Shown here: positions 51,851-61,385 of the stretch, one piece after another
Numbering within the stretch: position 1 is the stretch's first letter
Layout: the number at the start of each line of letters is the position of its first letter
Assembly (NCBI GenBank): GCA_028335825.1
Contig: JAIOKI010000006.1
Span: forward strand, 62,001-126,000
DNA: 64,000 nt
DNA from: Nosema muscidifuracis
Lineage: Eukaryota > Microsporidia > Nosematidae
Direction of reading: 5' to 3'
Program-made: the position numbers and the translations under genes
Notes under the pieces: model-generated
What the model was told of the DNA's origin: nothing
The model's database searches: none
The model's input: only the letters and a program-made list of their open reading frames with translations

Positions 51851-52963
51851 TTAATTCCATTCCGAAAAAATACAGGCATAAAGTGCCTGAATAGCTTTAA
51901 ATCTAATCTCATCATTTTCACTCTTTGTCAGTTCAAACAAAACATCCCTAACTTTATGCTTAGTCAAGAGACTATAAAATTCAGGATGAACTTTAATTAG
52001 CATATACAAATCATTACAAGCTAAACAAACCCAATCAGTGTTATGAGATCTTAAATACTTCTTCAATATTTTAATAATCTCCACACTATTCTTTAATATA
52101 ATAGGAAGACCTGTTGACCAAAATACTTCATCATAATGAAAATCATGATCTTCAAGTATTCCCTTAAAAAGATCTGATGTGTATCTTTCTATAGTGTATT
52201 GTGAATGTTTCTTATCAAGAATATCTTTAGCTATTTTAAGGTTCTGTCTTAAATATTCATCACTTATATTAGATTCACAAAGATTAAGTGTAATTTTACG
52301 TAATTCGTATATTTTATTTATTGATAATTCATAATCTGATTTTAATATATTAACTATAACGAAATAACTTATTCTTAATATTTTCTCTCTACTTCTATCT
52401 TTAAGTATACATATTATTTTTTTTAAGTATGTACATATAATTGATATATAAGAATCAGTAAAAGAGAATACATATAAAATAAGAAGAATATTGTATTGAA
52501 GTTCTTTTACACAAATCATATCTTTAAGTATATTCATAAGATCTGTATCAAATATAATAGAATTCTTTCTTTCTATTAGATCAAAATTATTATTAGATTT
52601 ACATGATATAAACATAACAAATAGACTTAATAATTGATTTTTCTCTTCATATGTAGAATTCTCTCTTAACATATATTTAAAGAAAACTACATATTCTTTC
52701 TTATGTTCAATATTTTTGTATATATCAGTAAGAAGACTGAATGATTTATAAGAAATATATTTATCTTTATTTTTAAGTAATTTATATAAGCATGTTTCTG
52801 ATAGAAGATAAGGATATTTATATAAAATATATCTTAAATGATCTGTGGATGAATATTCTTCTAATATTTCTGAAATTTCTTTTTCTTTTATTATTCTATC
52901 TATTTCAGGATCTTGTTTATCTAAAGCTAGTCTATTTTCTGCTGTTTTTAGATAGACTGCCAT
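51851..52963 (-). CDS. VMA13: V-type ATPase subunit H
   Basis: A 370-aa HEAT/ARM-like protein; CCCC lies about 23 bases above the ATG. Matches to Vma13/subunit H include SREKILRISYFVIVNIL in the N-terminal solenoid and, most clearly, the C-terminal domain: KGILEDHDFHYDEVFWSTG (compare LEWSPVH..EKFWREN), LKNSVEIIKILKKYL, VCLACNDLYMLIKVHPEFYS (compare VA.HD.GEYVRHYP.GK), and ENDEIRFKAIQALYACIFSEW at the very end. Subunit H couples and regulates the V1 motor on V0. The protein is about 100 aa shorter than yeast Vma13, mainly in the N-terminal repeats. V-ATPase is used for vacuole acidification. Confidence 0.88.
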   Translation of the reverse strand: MAVYLKTAENRLALDKQDPEIDRIIKEKEISEILEEYSSTDHLRYILYKYPYLLSETCLYKLLKNKDKYISYKSFSLLTDIYKNIEHKKEYVVFFKYMLRENSTYEEKNQLLSLFVMFISCKSNNNFDLIERKNSIIFDTDLMNILKDMICVKELQYNILLILYVFSFTDSYISIICTYLKKIICILKDRSREKILRISYFVIVNILKSDYELSINKIYELRKITLNLCESNISDEYLRQNLKIAKDILDKKHSQYTIERYTSDLFKGILEDHDFHYDEVFWSTGLPIILKNSVEIIKILKKYLRSHNTDWVCLACNDLYMLIKVHPEFYSLLTKHKVRDVLFELTKSENDEIRFKAIQALYACIFSEWN

Positions 52964-53387
52964 TTTTTTTTATTATTTATGGGGTTTGAAATTTATAAAA
53001 AAATATTACAAATTATTGATCATCTTATAAACAAATAATAAGAATGTTTCATTTTAAATTTATCAAAAATAGTAAAGGAGTAACAAAATAATTAATTTTT
53101 ATAATATATTATTTATTATAAAAAAATTTTATTTATTTGAAAAGAATAATATTATTTATTTGAAATACCTTAGTATATAAGATAATTTTTCTTAAAAAAA
53201 ATATTCACTTTAAGATGACCTATTACAGAAGATAATTTTTAATAATCAAAATAATATAATATAAATTTTTTAAATAATATAAGATAATTTTTCAATAATA
53301 AACATATTAAATGATAAACTTTTCATTATCAAAATATTAAAAGATAATTTTTTAATAATAAATTTTTTTATAAATTTTACCCCTTAA
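52964..53387. other. AT-rich divergent spacer
   Basis: Bases 53215-53360 repeat AAGATAATTTTTNAATAATNAA about four times. CCC start signals lie at both ends, facing VMA13 and the bZIP gene. Confidence 0.6.
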
Positions 53388-53612
53388 ATGAAAAGACCAA
53401 TTAAAATATTAAATGATTCCAAAAAAGATACAATAATAAAAAATAGATTATCAGCCAAGAGAAGTGCTGATAATAAGAAACTAGAACTAGAACAATTAAA
53501 AAAAGAAAATTATTTTCTAAAGTTACAGAATAAGCTTCTAGTAGATAAGATATTAGAAATGAAGAGATACCATTCACACCCTAAACCCTCTGATATAGTT
53601 CAACTAGCTTAG
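53388..53612 (+). CDS. Small bZIP transcription factor
   Basis: A 74-aa protein starting at ACCCCTTAAATG. Residues 17-31 form a bZIP basic region (IKNRLSAKRSADNKK) with the invariant Asn (Asn18) and the NRxSAxRS spacing. It is followed by a short zipper: LELEQLKKENYFLKLQNKLL, with Leu and Asn positions at heptad intervals. There is essentially nothing else, so partner choice and any activation must lie in another protein. The last 15 residues (HSHPKPSDIVQLA) are polar. Very small bZIPs are credible in reduced genomes. Confidence 0.8.
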   Translation: MKRPIKILNDSKKDTIIKNRLSAKRSADNKKLELEQLKKENYFLKLQNKLLVDKILEMKRYHSHPKPSDIVQLA

Positions 53613-54550
53613 AAAAATATGATCTAAGATATTTTATATGGACATTTGCTAAGGAATGTGAGTTTGGAGATTCATCTGATTTTTTGTTTACTAGTATGTT
53701 TTATTAATAAATTTGTTATTTATTTGAATTTATAATTTTTTAATTATTAATTTTATAATTTATATTTTAATTTATAATTTTGATATATTCAATTTTAATT
53801 TAATATTTTTTTCATATTTATAATTTAAATATATTTATATTTATTTTTAATTTATTTATATTAAATAATTTATTCATATTTATAAATAAGAATGTTTATT
53901 TAAAAAAAAATTATTTTTTTTTATTTATGTCTTAACTCTTATAAAATTTAAATAAAAATCTGGAATCGTTCTCTTCTATTATTAAATATATTCTACATAA
54001 AAATTACTTAAATATTAGCGATAATTTACTTTATTAAAAATGTTATACAATTTTAAAATTGCTCTAATAATTATTATTTAATAAAAAATATTCTTTTTCA
54101 CAGACAGCATTAACAACATTTAATCTTTTTTTTTATAATACAAAATTCTTATTCATTTTATTATTATATTTACATTATTATATTTTTATTATAATTCCTT
54201 CTTCATTATATAATTAATAAAACTATTTAAATTATATAATTAATAAAACTATTTAAGATATTTCTAGTTTAGTCAAATAAACTTTAAATTAATTATTACG
54301 TCATATTTATTATGATGATTTATTGTAATATTAAATTAATTATAAGATAATATTAATATATAAATTATATTAAAAAAAATAGAATATAAATTATATTAAA
54401 AATTATAATACATAAATTATATTAAAAAATTATAATATAATATTAATATATAAACTTAATATACCAATATACAATTAACTCAATATAATATTAATTTACA
54501 ACTAAATATATTAATTTACAACTAATGTAATATAATTAATTTTAATTAAT
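53613..54550. other. AT-rich spacer
   Basis: No gene. A 27-bp block (ATTATATAATTAATAAAACTATTTAA) is duplicated at about 54206 and 54231, and TATATTAAAAA/ATAATA units recur near 54350-54450. Confidence 0.55.
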
Positions 54551-55447
54551 CTAATAAAAATTATTTTTAGCATACTCTTTTACATAAGTAGATATAAAAT
54601 TATATTTTTGTGAGTCATACTTCTTAAAAATATTCTCATAACAAACAGGTTGTGCTATTATTCTTACAAGATTATTAAAACATTCTCTTAAATCTTCTCT
54701 ACTATGTCCTGAATAAATTGTAAATAAATTTTTACAAGTATCTTGTTGAGTAATCTTCCTTGCTAAATACATAGAAGCTGCTGCTTTTATAGATCCACTG
54801 TAAACAGTAAGTTCTTCATAAAGAAGACTAAGTTCTAAAATATATTTGGCTACTGTTCTACTCTTCTTCTCATAATTATTAGCTTTAGAACATTTTCTTA
54901 AGAAATTTAATGGATTACTGTATAAAATATCATAATCTAAAATATGTAACATATATTTCTCTGCCTTTTTAATATCTTCTTGTGTTACTTTATAATCACT
55001 TAGTACTACTAAACTATTTAAGGTAGGACAGATTACTTCCTCAAACTTACAAGATATCATTAAAGCTGATATTCCTACTAAATATAATTTATTAGAAGGA
55101 ATCTCTTTTTTTATAAGAAACTTGTCTATTATAAAAACTGTAAGGAAAAGAGTATCTTGTGATAAATTAAGCTTACTATGTACATTTATTATCCAGTCTA
55201 CCATCTTAGACCTATCTCTAAAAGATATCTCTTTACTTGTGTATGTATAGGATGTATCTATTTCTCTATAGAAACTGTATATTTCAGTTGAGTATTTATT
55301 TACCATACAGATCTCTTGTTTATCATTTAGTAATTGGGATTTATATATTATCTCCTCATCAGTAGTAAGAGATGGAAGATTATTTTTGTGTTTGGATATG
55401 TTAGTGATATTTTTTAGAGGACCACTTTTTCTTAAGAAATTTGTCAT
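54551..55447 (-). CDS. Mitotic (B-type) cyclin
   Basis: The start is at the ATG at 55447 (298 aa); a TTG lies one codon upstream. The cyclin box is textbook: RSKMVDWIINVHSKLNLSQDTLFLTVFIIDKFL, given here in parts, corresponds to R.ILVDWL.EVH.KF.L..ETL.L.V..IDRFL. ISALMISCKFEEVICP follows, then a second cyclin fold (LNFLRKCSKANNYEKKS, KAAASMYLARKIT). It should activate a cyclin-dependent kinase at mitosis. The N-terminus is only about 60 residues. RKSGPLKNI is the only candidate for a degradation signal, and no standard RxxLxxxxN D-box is evident. A divergent CDK is encoded 5 kb away but is of the Pho85/Cdk5 kind, so partnership is uncertain. Confidence 0.93.
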   Translation of the reverse strand: MTNFLRKSGPLKNITNISKHKNNLPSLTTDEEIIYKSQLLNDKQEICMVNKYSTEIYSFYREIDTSYTYTSKEISFRDRSKMVDWIINVHSKLNLSQDTLFLTVFIIDKFLIKKEIPSNKLYLVGISALMISCKFEEVICPTLNSLVVLSDYKVTQEDIKKAEKYMLHILDYDILYSNPLNFLRKCSKANNYEKKSRTVAKYILELSLLYEELTVYSGSIKAAASMYLARKITQQDTCKNLFTIYSGHSREDLRECFNNLVRIIAQPVCYENIFKKYDSQKYNFISTYVKEYAKNNFY

Positions 55448-55922
55448 CAAAATGAGGATTAATTTTTAAAAAGATTTGTTTATTTTCTTAAATGAAAAAG
55501 AGAAAAAGTTTTATAAAGGAAAAAAATAATAGAATTAATTATTTTAAGGTATCTATGAGTAGATATAAATAGAAAGAAATATTCTTTATGTAATTAATAA
55601 AGAGTCTTTATGTAAATAAGAACTATTCATTATGTATTATTAAAAAATATTTTTTATGTACCTTCCTCAATTAAATGAGTTCTTTATGTAATTAAAAAAT
55701 ATCTTTATGTAAATAAGAACTATTCATTATGTATTATTAAAAAATATTCATTATGTATTATTAAAAAATATTCTTAATGTAATTAAAAAAATATTTTTTT
55801 ATGTACCTCCCTTAATTAAATGATGCCTTTATTTATGCATCATTAAGAAGATAACTTATTTAATAATTATATAAAATGATCTATAAAAATTATCATTACC
55901 TTTTTTTATGTACCTTCCTTAA
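55448..55922. repeat. Spacer with ~50-60-bp degenerate repeats
   Basis: Units combining CTTTATGTAATTAA(T)AA, AATAAGAACTATTCATTATG and TATTATTAAAAAATATT recur four to five times between 55585 and 55810. TTTTATGTACCTTCCTTAATTAA recurs near 55655, 55799 and 55904. Confidence 0.75.
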
Positions 55923-56909
55923 TTAATATATCTCAATAGGATCTTTATCTTCCTTACTTAAAAATATTTCACATCCCTTCAAATCTTCTTCTATAATTTC
56001 CTTAATACGATCTAATACAATCCTTTCACTATTACTGTGTTCTAAAAGTATTACAGTATTATTATTCATCTTTGAATGAAGAAGAACATGATGACTCATC
56101 TCTCCTGTAATTATTATAGAATCCTTATAATTATGATATCTGAAAGCTGATTCTACTCCAACTACCATATAAGAAGGAATATCTTCTAAAGTATGATTTT
56201 TACCAAGTACCATTCTAAGTCTTTTTAAGCCTGTTTTATTTTTAGATATTTCTAATATTTCACTAATCTTTTTATTGTTCTTTTTAATGTTATTATTAAT
56301 ATTATCATTAATATTATCATTAATATTATCATTAATATTATCATTAATATTATCTTCTTTATTGTTCTTTTTAATATTATTATCAAACTCATCTTCTTTA
56401 TTATTATCATTTATATTATCTTTATTAATATTATTATCATTAAACTCATCTTCTTTATTATTATCATTTATATTATCTTTATTAATATTATTATCATTAA
56501 ACTCATCTTCTTTATTATCAAACTCATCTTCTTTATTATCAAACTTATCTTCTTTATTATCAAACTCATCTTCTTTATTATATATTTCATACACAAACTT
56601 ATTCATAATTGGATCCCATGAAGTATGAGGAGAAAACACATTAATATTATTTCTAATAATTTTCATAACTAAATCATCCTTCTTAATCTTCTTTATACCT
56701 GTAAAAATAATAGGATGATAACTTATTATATGACCAATATTAAGTAGAATACATTCATCAAGTACTTTTTCTGTAATATCTATAGTAAGAAGAATTTTAG
56801 AAGAATAAGAGCCAGTATCTATAAGTATTCCTACATTATCCCATTCAAGTTGGGCTTTATTTAATGGAAGTATCTTATTTATTCTATCAGAGATTTCATT
56901 TATATTCAT
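55923..56909 (-). CDS. NIF3: NIF3-family protein with a large repeat insertion
   Basis: A 328-aa protein, start context ATCCCTTATG. N-terminal half: WDNVGILIDTG, ILLTIDIT, then IISYHPIIFTGIKKI (metal His) and NVFSPHTSWD (second His). C-terminal half: GLKRLRMVLGKN, DSIIITGEMSHHVLL and VILLEHSNSER, which carry the last metal ligands of the NIF3/DUF34 family. The enzyme-like fold binds two metal ions; its reaction in eukaryotes is not settled. Between the halves, residues about 113-217 are a low-complexity insert of units such as NKEDEF and NINDN. It replaces the usual central domain and is encoded by near-identical trinucleotide-phased repeats. The insert is likely a disordered loop. Confidence 0.88.
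   Translation of the reverse strand: MNINEISDRINKILPLNKAQLEWDNVGILIDTGSYSSKILLTIDITEKVLDECILLNIGHIISYHPIIFTGIKKIKKDDLVMKIIRNNINVFSPHTSWDPIMNKFVYEIYNKEDEFDNKEDKFDNKEDEFDNKEDEFNDNNINKDNINDNNKEDEFNDNNINKDNINDNNKEDEFDNNIKKNNKEDNINDNINDNINDNINDNINNNIKKNNKKISEILEISKNKTGLKRLRMVLGKNHTLEDIPSYMVVGVESAFRYHNYKDSIIITGEMSHHVLLHSKMNNNTVILLEHSNSERIVLDRIKEIIEEDLKGCEIFLSKEDKDPIEIY
56275..56575 (-). repeat. In-frame tandem repeats inside NIF3
   Basis: Two kinds of unit are seen: 12-bp units of ATTAATATTATC (plus strand) at 56295-56355, and 18-57-bp units containing TCATCTTCTTTATTATCA at 56380-56575. All lengths are multiples of three, so the gene stays open. Confidence 0.85.
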
Positions 56910-56948
56910 AAGGGATAAAATATTTAAAAAAATGAAATTGACCCTTAA
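56910..56948. promoter_or_regulatory. 39-bp bidirectional start region
   Basis: Only 39 bases separate the divergent NIF3 and 63-aa genes. Each side carries its own CCCTT motif just before its ATG (CCCTTATG leftwards, ACCCTTAAATG rightwards). The two promoters must overlap. Confidence 0.7.
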
Positions 56949-57140
56949 ATGATAAAAATAAGATTATTTTTTTTTCTGGTAGTACTTTTTCAATTGGTGA
57001 TGAGTATTTTGTATATATTAAATTTAAAATTTAAGATAAATAGAATAATCTTGTTTTGGTCTTTGTATCTCTTATATTTCTATTTATATTGGATGATAGT
57101 ACGAATATTAATTATTTTTATAAGAAAAAATAAAGTTTAA
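56949..57140 (+). CDS. Tiny two-helix membrane protein
   Basis: A 63-aa protein with a strong start context (GACCCTTAAATG), which supports it as a real gene despite its size. Two hydrophobic helices are predicted, about residues 4-25 (IRLFFFLVVLFQLVMSILYI) and 33-58 (IILFWSLYLLYFYLYWMIVR), with basic residues in the short loop and at the C-terminus. Size and layout recall small accessory subunits of membrane enzymes (for example DPM2-like or OST/GPI-pathway small subunits), but no signature allows a choice. Confidence 0.6.
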   Translation: MIKIRLFFFLVVLFQLVMSILYILNLKFKINRIILFWSLYLLYFYLYWMIVRILIIFIRKNKV

Positions 57141-57365
57141 GATTTTCATGTCTTATTTGATAGTATCATTATAAATATTATTATTATGCATATTCTTATT
57201 GTAAATATTTGATAGTATTATTATATTAATTGATAGTATTATTATTGCATAAATCTAATATTCTTATTATTCATATTCTTGATAATATCATTAACATATG
57301 CCTAATCTACTTATTATAAATCTTCTTAATAATATCATTATAAATATATTAATCTTATTATAAAT
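57141..57365. repeat. Spacer of short repeats between convergent genes
   Basis: Units of TTGATAGTATTATTAT(A) and ATTCTTATTATNNATATTCTT recur. No gene. Confidence 0.65.
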
Positions 57366-58385
57366 TTAACTAATAATCTTATTTTCAATCATCTTAATTA
57401 AATATTCAATATTATTTTTTATACACATTTCTCTTATCATCTTATTAAATTTATTATCTTTAAAATATCTTCTTATAAATCCATCATCTAATTTACAAAA
57501 TAATTTAGTAAGATAAACTATTTGAATATTTTTAGTATATTTATAATTAATAAATAAATCAAGTAAATTATAATTAACTATAACTTCTCTAATTCTAAAT
57601 TCAGATATATGAAAAAGACCTAAAAATAGTCTAAATAAATTAGTATCAATTTTTAAATATATAATATATTCTCCAAGATACATAAAAAATAAATTTATGT
57701 ATTTATTATCTCCACATTTACTTAATATATCAAGTATACACTCATTCATTAAATATAAATCATCATTATTTGATCTACTGTAAATACTAAAAAATAAATT
57801 TAAATCAATTTTAGTATCAAAATACTTGTTAGTAAAAAAGTATAAAAGATCTTTGTAATGGTGTACATGTTTTCTAAGAATAATATTTATACGAGGATCT
57901 TCATTAATTTCTTCTAGAATCTGGTGTAATGGAATATTTGAAATTGGTAATGATAATGAAGATGGATTTGTTGTGTAATAAGAAATAAAAATGTTTTTTG
58001 ATAATGAAATTGGTTCAGGTGAAAATAAATCTATTCTGGATGAATAAATTATATCATCATTTTTTATAGATAATTTGTTGGTATTTATAAACAAACAGTT
58101 TATGCATAATAATTTCAAAAAACAATTACAAATATCAACTTTTTCATCTGAAAATATTTTAGATTTTATATGTTCAATCATAATTTCAAAATCTTTTTGT
58201 ACACTCTCATCATAAAATTTTAATTTATAAGTCTGATCATATATATTAATTATCAATCTATCTTCTGTATATTTATTAATTATGTTTATTATGATATATT
58301 TAGTATAAATAATTTCAAGTACTGCTTCTTGTATTTCGTATAATAAATCTGTATCTTCATATTTCAGTACTCTTAATTTATGCAT
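57366..58385 (-). CDS. PSY2: PP4 regulatory subunit 3 (Smek/Psy2)
   Basis: A 339-aa protein, start context CCCCTTAAATTATG. Residues 1-80 could be a reduced PH/EVH1-like domain (DRLIINIYDQTYKLKFYD). The ARM-like remainder matches Smek/Psy2 best near the C-terminus: HISEFRIREVIVNYNLLDLF, then YLTKLFCKLDDGFIRRYF and KDNKFNKMIREM. These align in order and spacing with H....IK.YI.N..LL..VL, LRF.R.I..LKDEFY.RYI and ...LFEPVI of the family. The subunit targets protein phosphatase 4 to substrates in DNA-damage and cell-cycle control. It is less than half the usual 700-850 aa, so the assignment is firm only for the C-terminal third. Confidence 0.7.
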   Translation of the reverse strand: MHKLRVLKYEDTDLLYEIQEAVLEIIYTKYIIINIINKYTEDRLIINIYDQTYKLKFYDESVQKDFEIMIEHIKSKIFSDEKVDICNCFLKLLCINCLFINTNKLSIKNDDIIYSSRIDLFSPEPISLSKNIFISYYTTNPSSLSLPISNIPLHQILEEINEDPRINIILRKHVHHYKDLLYFFTNKYFDTKIDLNLFFSIYSRSNNDDLYLMNECILDILSKCGDNKYINLFFMYLGEYIIYLKIDTNLFRLFLGLFHISEFRIREVIVNYNLLDLFINYKYTKNIQIVYLTKLFCKLDDGFIRRYFKDNKFNKMIREMCIKNNIEYLIKMIENKIIS

Positions 58386-58732
58386 AATTTAAGGGGAGAA
58401 AAAATTATAAAAAAGTATTTTGAAATTAAAATCTATTAATAATTTATAAAGTTAAATTTCTTTTGTTAAACTAATATAAAATAAATTAATTTCTATCAAC
58501 AAATTAGTTGTATATTAAATAATTAATAAATTAACTGTATATTAACAAATTAAACGTACATTGACATTTTAATATAAATTAACTGTATATTAATAAATAA
58601 ATATAAATTAAATAATTAATAAATCAACTCTATTAAATAATAAATCAACTCTATTAAATAAAAAAACAACTCTCTTTTATATAACATTTAAAAATCAATT
58701 AATTAATAAATAAAATCTATAACAATTTATTT
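58386..58732. repeat. AT-rich spacer with short tandem units
   Basis: Bases 58505-58660 repeat (A)ATTAACTGTATATTAATAAAT and AATCAACTCTATTAAATAATA. No gene. Confidence 0.65.
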
Positions 58733-59887
58733 CTAAACATTCCATTCATAATCTTTATTAAGTTTATACTCTTCTTCAATTTTATCATACTGAATATTAC
58801 CACAGAATAAATCTTTAATAATATTTTTAATACATTGAGAAACAGATAAACTTTTAACATTAGCTAAATGATTTATAAAAGAAACTTCTATACTTAAATT
58901 ATTTGGTAATTTATCTTCTATTATTTCTACATTATAATAATTTGATAATTTTGGAATTCCTATAAAATTTATGACTTCGTACAGACTCGACTTGAGATCA
59001 ATAATTTTATCTACATTAAGAATACCATTAAGTAAAAGATTGGTCTTAGAATGTTTAGGAAAAACAAGTCCAGGACAATCTAATAATACTTTATCAGTAG
59101 AATATTGAATAGTTTGTATAAATTTAGTCTTTCCTGGTGTTTGACTTACTTTAACTTTCTTCTTATTTAATATACCATTAATTGTACTACTCTTTCCTAC
59201 ATTAGGGTACCCTATAAATCCAGCACTCTTAAATTCTAATTTATTTAAAAAATCTATTACATTTTTTATATTATTAGTAGCTGAATAATAAATAATTTCA
59301 AATCCTTCAATTTCTACTTTAGTACTTGTTAAATCTGCCTTATTAGAAAGTATAACGTGTTTTTTGTTAGGATACATTTTAAGAATATCCTTATTTATAA
59401 AAAAATTAGGATTCCTTGAATCAATAATTTGTACTATAACATCTGATCTTTCACAAGTTATCCAAAATTGTCTCCAAATTTCAATATTCCTTTCAAAAAT
59501 AAATTCATAATTTATCTTTTTCCACTCATTAAATACGAGAGATTCTTTCTTCTTATATTCATCTTTGCTAATATTTTCGTATGGTACTCTTGGTGGAATA
59601 CTTAGACTCAAATCTATTCCATTAAAATCATCTAAAATTTCTTCTTCGTCTTCATGTAAATCAATTTCTTTTGAATTAAATATTTTCTTCTTGTTTATCA
59701 TAAGTAATTCTTGTAATCTATCTGCTCCAGAATATTCTGTTATGGAATCTTTACAAACTTTATCTTTTATGTTTTTACTTAGATTTAATTTCTTTTCTTT
59801 ATTGATATTTTTTTCAGTTTTAAATTTTAGCATATCAACACTACCAAACCGTTTTTCTATTATAGATTTACCAAATTCAAATTTCAT
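58733..59887 (-). CDS. LSG1: Lsg1 circularly permuted GTPase (60S export)
   Basis: A 384-aa protein with the permuted G-motif order of the YlqF/Lsg1 class: G4 NKAD at residues 182-185, G1 GYPNVGKSS at 226-234, G2/T region QTPGKTK at 249-255 and G3 DCPG at 270-273. Lsg1-specific sequence precedes the GTPase: FERNIEIWRQFWITCERSDV and VQIIDSRNP (compare FERNL.FWRQLWRV.ERSDI and VQIVDARNP). Lsg1 is a cytoplasmic GTPase that releases the export adaptor Nmd3 from pre-60S ribosomes. At 384 aa it is much shorter than yeast Lsg1 (640), lacking most of the C-terminal acidic and basic extensions. The ATG follows ATCCATAAAA, with CC rather than CCC. Confidence 0.92.
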   Translation of the reverse strand: MKFEFGKSIIEKRFGSVDMLKFKTEKNINKEKKLNLSKNIKDKVCKDSITEYSGADRLQELLMINKKKIFNSKEIDLHEDEEEILDDFNGIDLSLSIPPRVPYENISKDEYKKKESLVFNEWKKINYEFIFERNIEIWRQFWITCERSDVIVQIIDSRNPNFFINKDILKMYPNKKHVILSNKADLTSTKVEIEGFEIIYYSATNNIKNVIDFLNKLEFKSAGFIGYPNVGKSSTINGILNKKKVKVSQTPGKTKFIQTIQYSTDKVLLDCPGLVFPKHSKTNLLLNGILNVDKIIDLKSSLYEVINFIGIPKLSNYYNVEIIEDKLPNNLSIEVSFINHLANVKSLSVSQCIKNIIKDLFCGNIQYDKIEEEYKLNKDYEWNV

Positions 59888-60485
59888 TTTTATGGATAAT
59901 AAAAATTCAAAAAAAAATACTTAAAAAAAGAAGATGAAAATATTTCATTTTTATGTAAAAAATACTTATTAATAAGTAGATGAAAATATTTCATTTACTT
60001 TAAAAAAGTAAATTCTATGATCAATAAGAAGATGAAAATATTTCATTTTTATGTAAAAAGTTAATTCTATGATCAATAAGAAGATGAAAATATTTCATTT
60101 TTATGTAAAAAATACTTGCTAATGAGAAGATTGAAATATTTCATTTTTATTTAAAAAATAATTGTAAATAAGAAGATGAAAATATTTTATTTACTTTAAA
60201 AAATACTTGTTAATAAGAAGATTAAAATATTTTATTTACTTTAAAAAAGTTAATTCTATGATCAATAAGAAGATATAAATATTTTATCTTTATTTAAAAA
60301 GTTAATTCTATGATCAATAAGAAGATATAAATATTTTATCTTTATTTAAAAAGTTAATTCTATGATCAATAAGAAGATATAAATATTTCATTTTTATTTA
60401 AAAAAATATTTAAAAATAATCATAAAAATTATAGCTGATGTCAAAAACTTAAACAATAAAAAAAAAGATTTCATTTTTATCCATC
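59888..60485. repeat. Minisatellite of ~50-bp units between divergent genes
   Basis: Between about 59925 and 60405 a unit of 40-55 bp containing AAGAAGATGAAAATATTTCA, TTTTTATGTAAAAA and often TTCTATGATCAATAAG recurs about nine times with small changes. Because it lies between the divergent LSG1 and CDK genes, it must include or flank their promoters. Confidence 0.85.
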
Positions 60486-61289
60486 ATGTCTAAATATATA
60501 GAAGGACGAAAAATTGGTTCAGGAACATATGGAGATGTTTATGAAGCAACTGATATAGAAACTAATTGTAAAGTAGCACTTAAAAAAATTAGATTAAATG
60601 AGAATGAAGGAATGCCAGGTACAGCTCTTAGAGAGATATCTATACTAAAGAAAATTAAACATAATAATATAATTTGTTTATATAAAGTTATTCATACAGA
60701 TAATTTGTTGACTCTCGTTTTTGAACTTATGGACTACGATCTTAGAGACTACCTACTAAAAAATGAAGCCAACCCTGTAATTTTAATAAACCAACTTGTT
60801 TCTGGTGTATGCTACCTTCACAGACACAAGATCATTCATAGAGACTTAAAACCCCAAAATATTCTTGTAAACAGACGTGGAGAACTAAAAATTTGTGATT
60901 TTGGATTAGCACGTAGTATGGAAATTAAGGTACCTCCCTATTCATGTGAAGTAGTTACTTTATGGTACAGGTCTCCTGAATTATTATACGGATCAACTGA
61001 TTATTCTTATTATGTTGATATTTGGAGTGTTGGATGTATTATGTACGAAATATTTTTACTTGAACCTTTATTCTCAGCTGAAACTAAAATGCAAATGATA
61101 GATTTAATTAATAGCACAGTCGGACTTGGTAAAAAACATTTTAAGAAGATGTTGTGTATGAAGCTAAATGTTCCTGATTTCTTTATTGATATTATTGTTG
61201 GGTGTTTGGATATGGATTGTGGATACAGATATACAGCTAATGATATTATAGATGTTTTAGAATATAATTATAATAAAAAAGATAATTAA
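60486..61289 (+). CDS. Cyclin-dependent kinase, Pho85/Cdk5-like
   Basis: A 267-aa Ser/Thr kinase. Glycine loop GSGTYGDVY (11-19), catalytic Lys in VALKKI (Lys33), cyclin-binding helix MPGTALRE (43-50, a variant of PSTAIRE), HRDLKPQN (118-125), DFG (138-140) and [12 protein letters not shown]. The activation-loop position is Ser153 in [11 protein letters not shown], where Cdk1 has Thr; Pho85 and Cdk5 also have Ser and the same EVVTLWYR context. Regulation without a CDK-activating kinase is therefore likely, by family analogy. The inhibitory Tyr of the glycine loop (Tyr15) is present. The C-lobe is about 25-30 residues shorter than usual. Cdk1 of the mitotic cyclin at 54.6 kb is an alternative role. 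Confidence 0.9.
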   Translation: MSKYIEGRKIGSGTYGDVYEATDIETNCKVALKKIRLNENEGMPGTALREISILKKIKHNNIICLYKVIHTDNLLTLVFELMDYDLRDYLLKNEANPVILINQLVSGVCYLHRHKIIHRDLKPQNILVNRRGELKICDFGLARSMEIKVPPYSCEVVTLWYRSPELLYGSTDYSYYVDIWSVGCIMYEIFLLEPLFSAETKMQMIDLINSTVGLGKKHFKKMLCMKLNVPDFFIDIIVGCLDMDCGYRYTANDIIDVLEYNYNKKDN

Positions 61290-61385
61290 AAATTGTACTT
61301 TTTATTTTTTTATTTTTTTGTTAAATTAATTTAAATATTTTTAATTAACTTTATATAAATGAAAATATATCTTAAGATAAAGGCT

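Noticed and set aside
56275-56628. 117-codon plus-strand Leu/Ser-rich frame
   Set aside because: It is the antisense of the repeats within NIF3, which remain in phase and therefore stay open on both strands.
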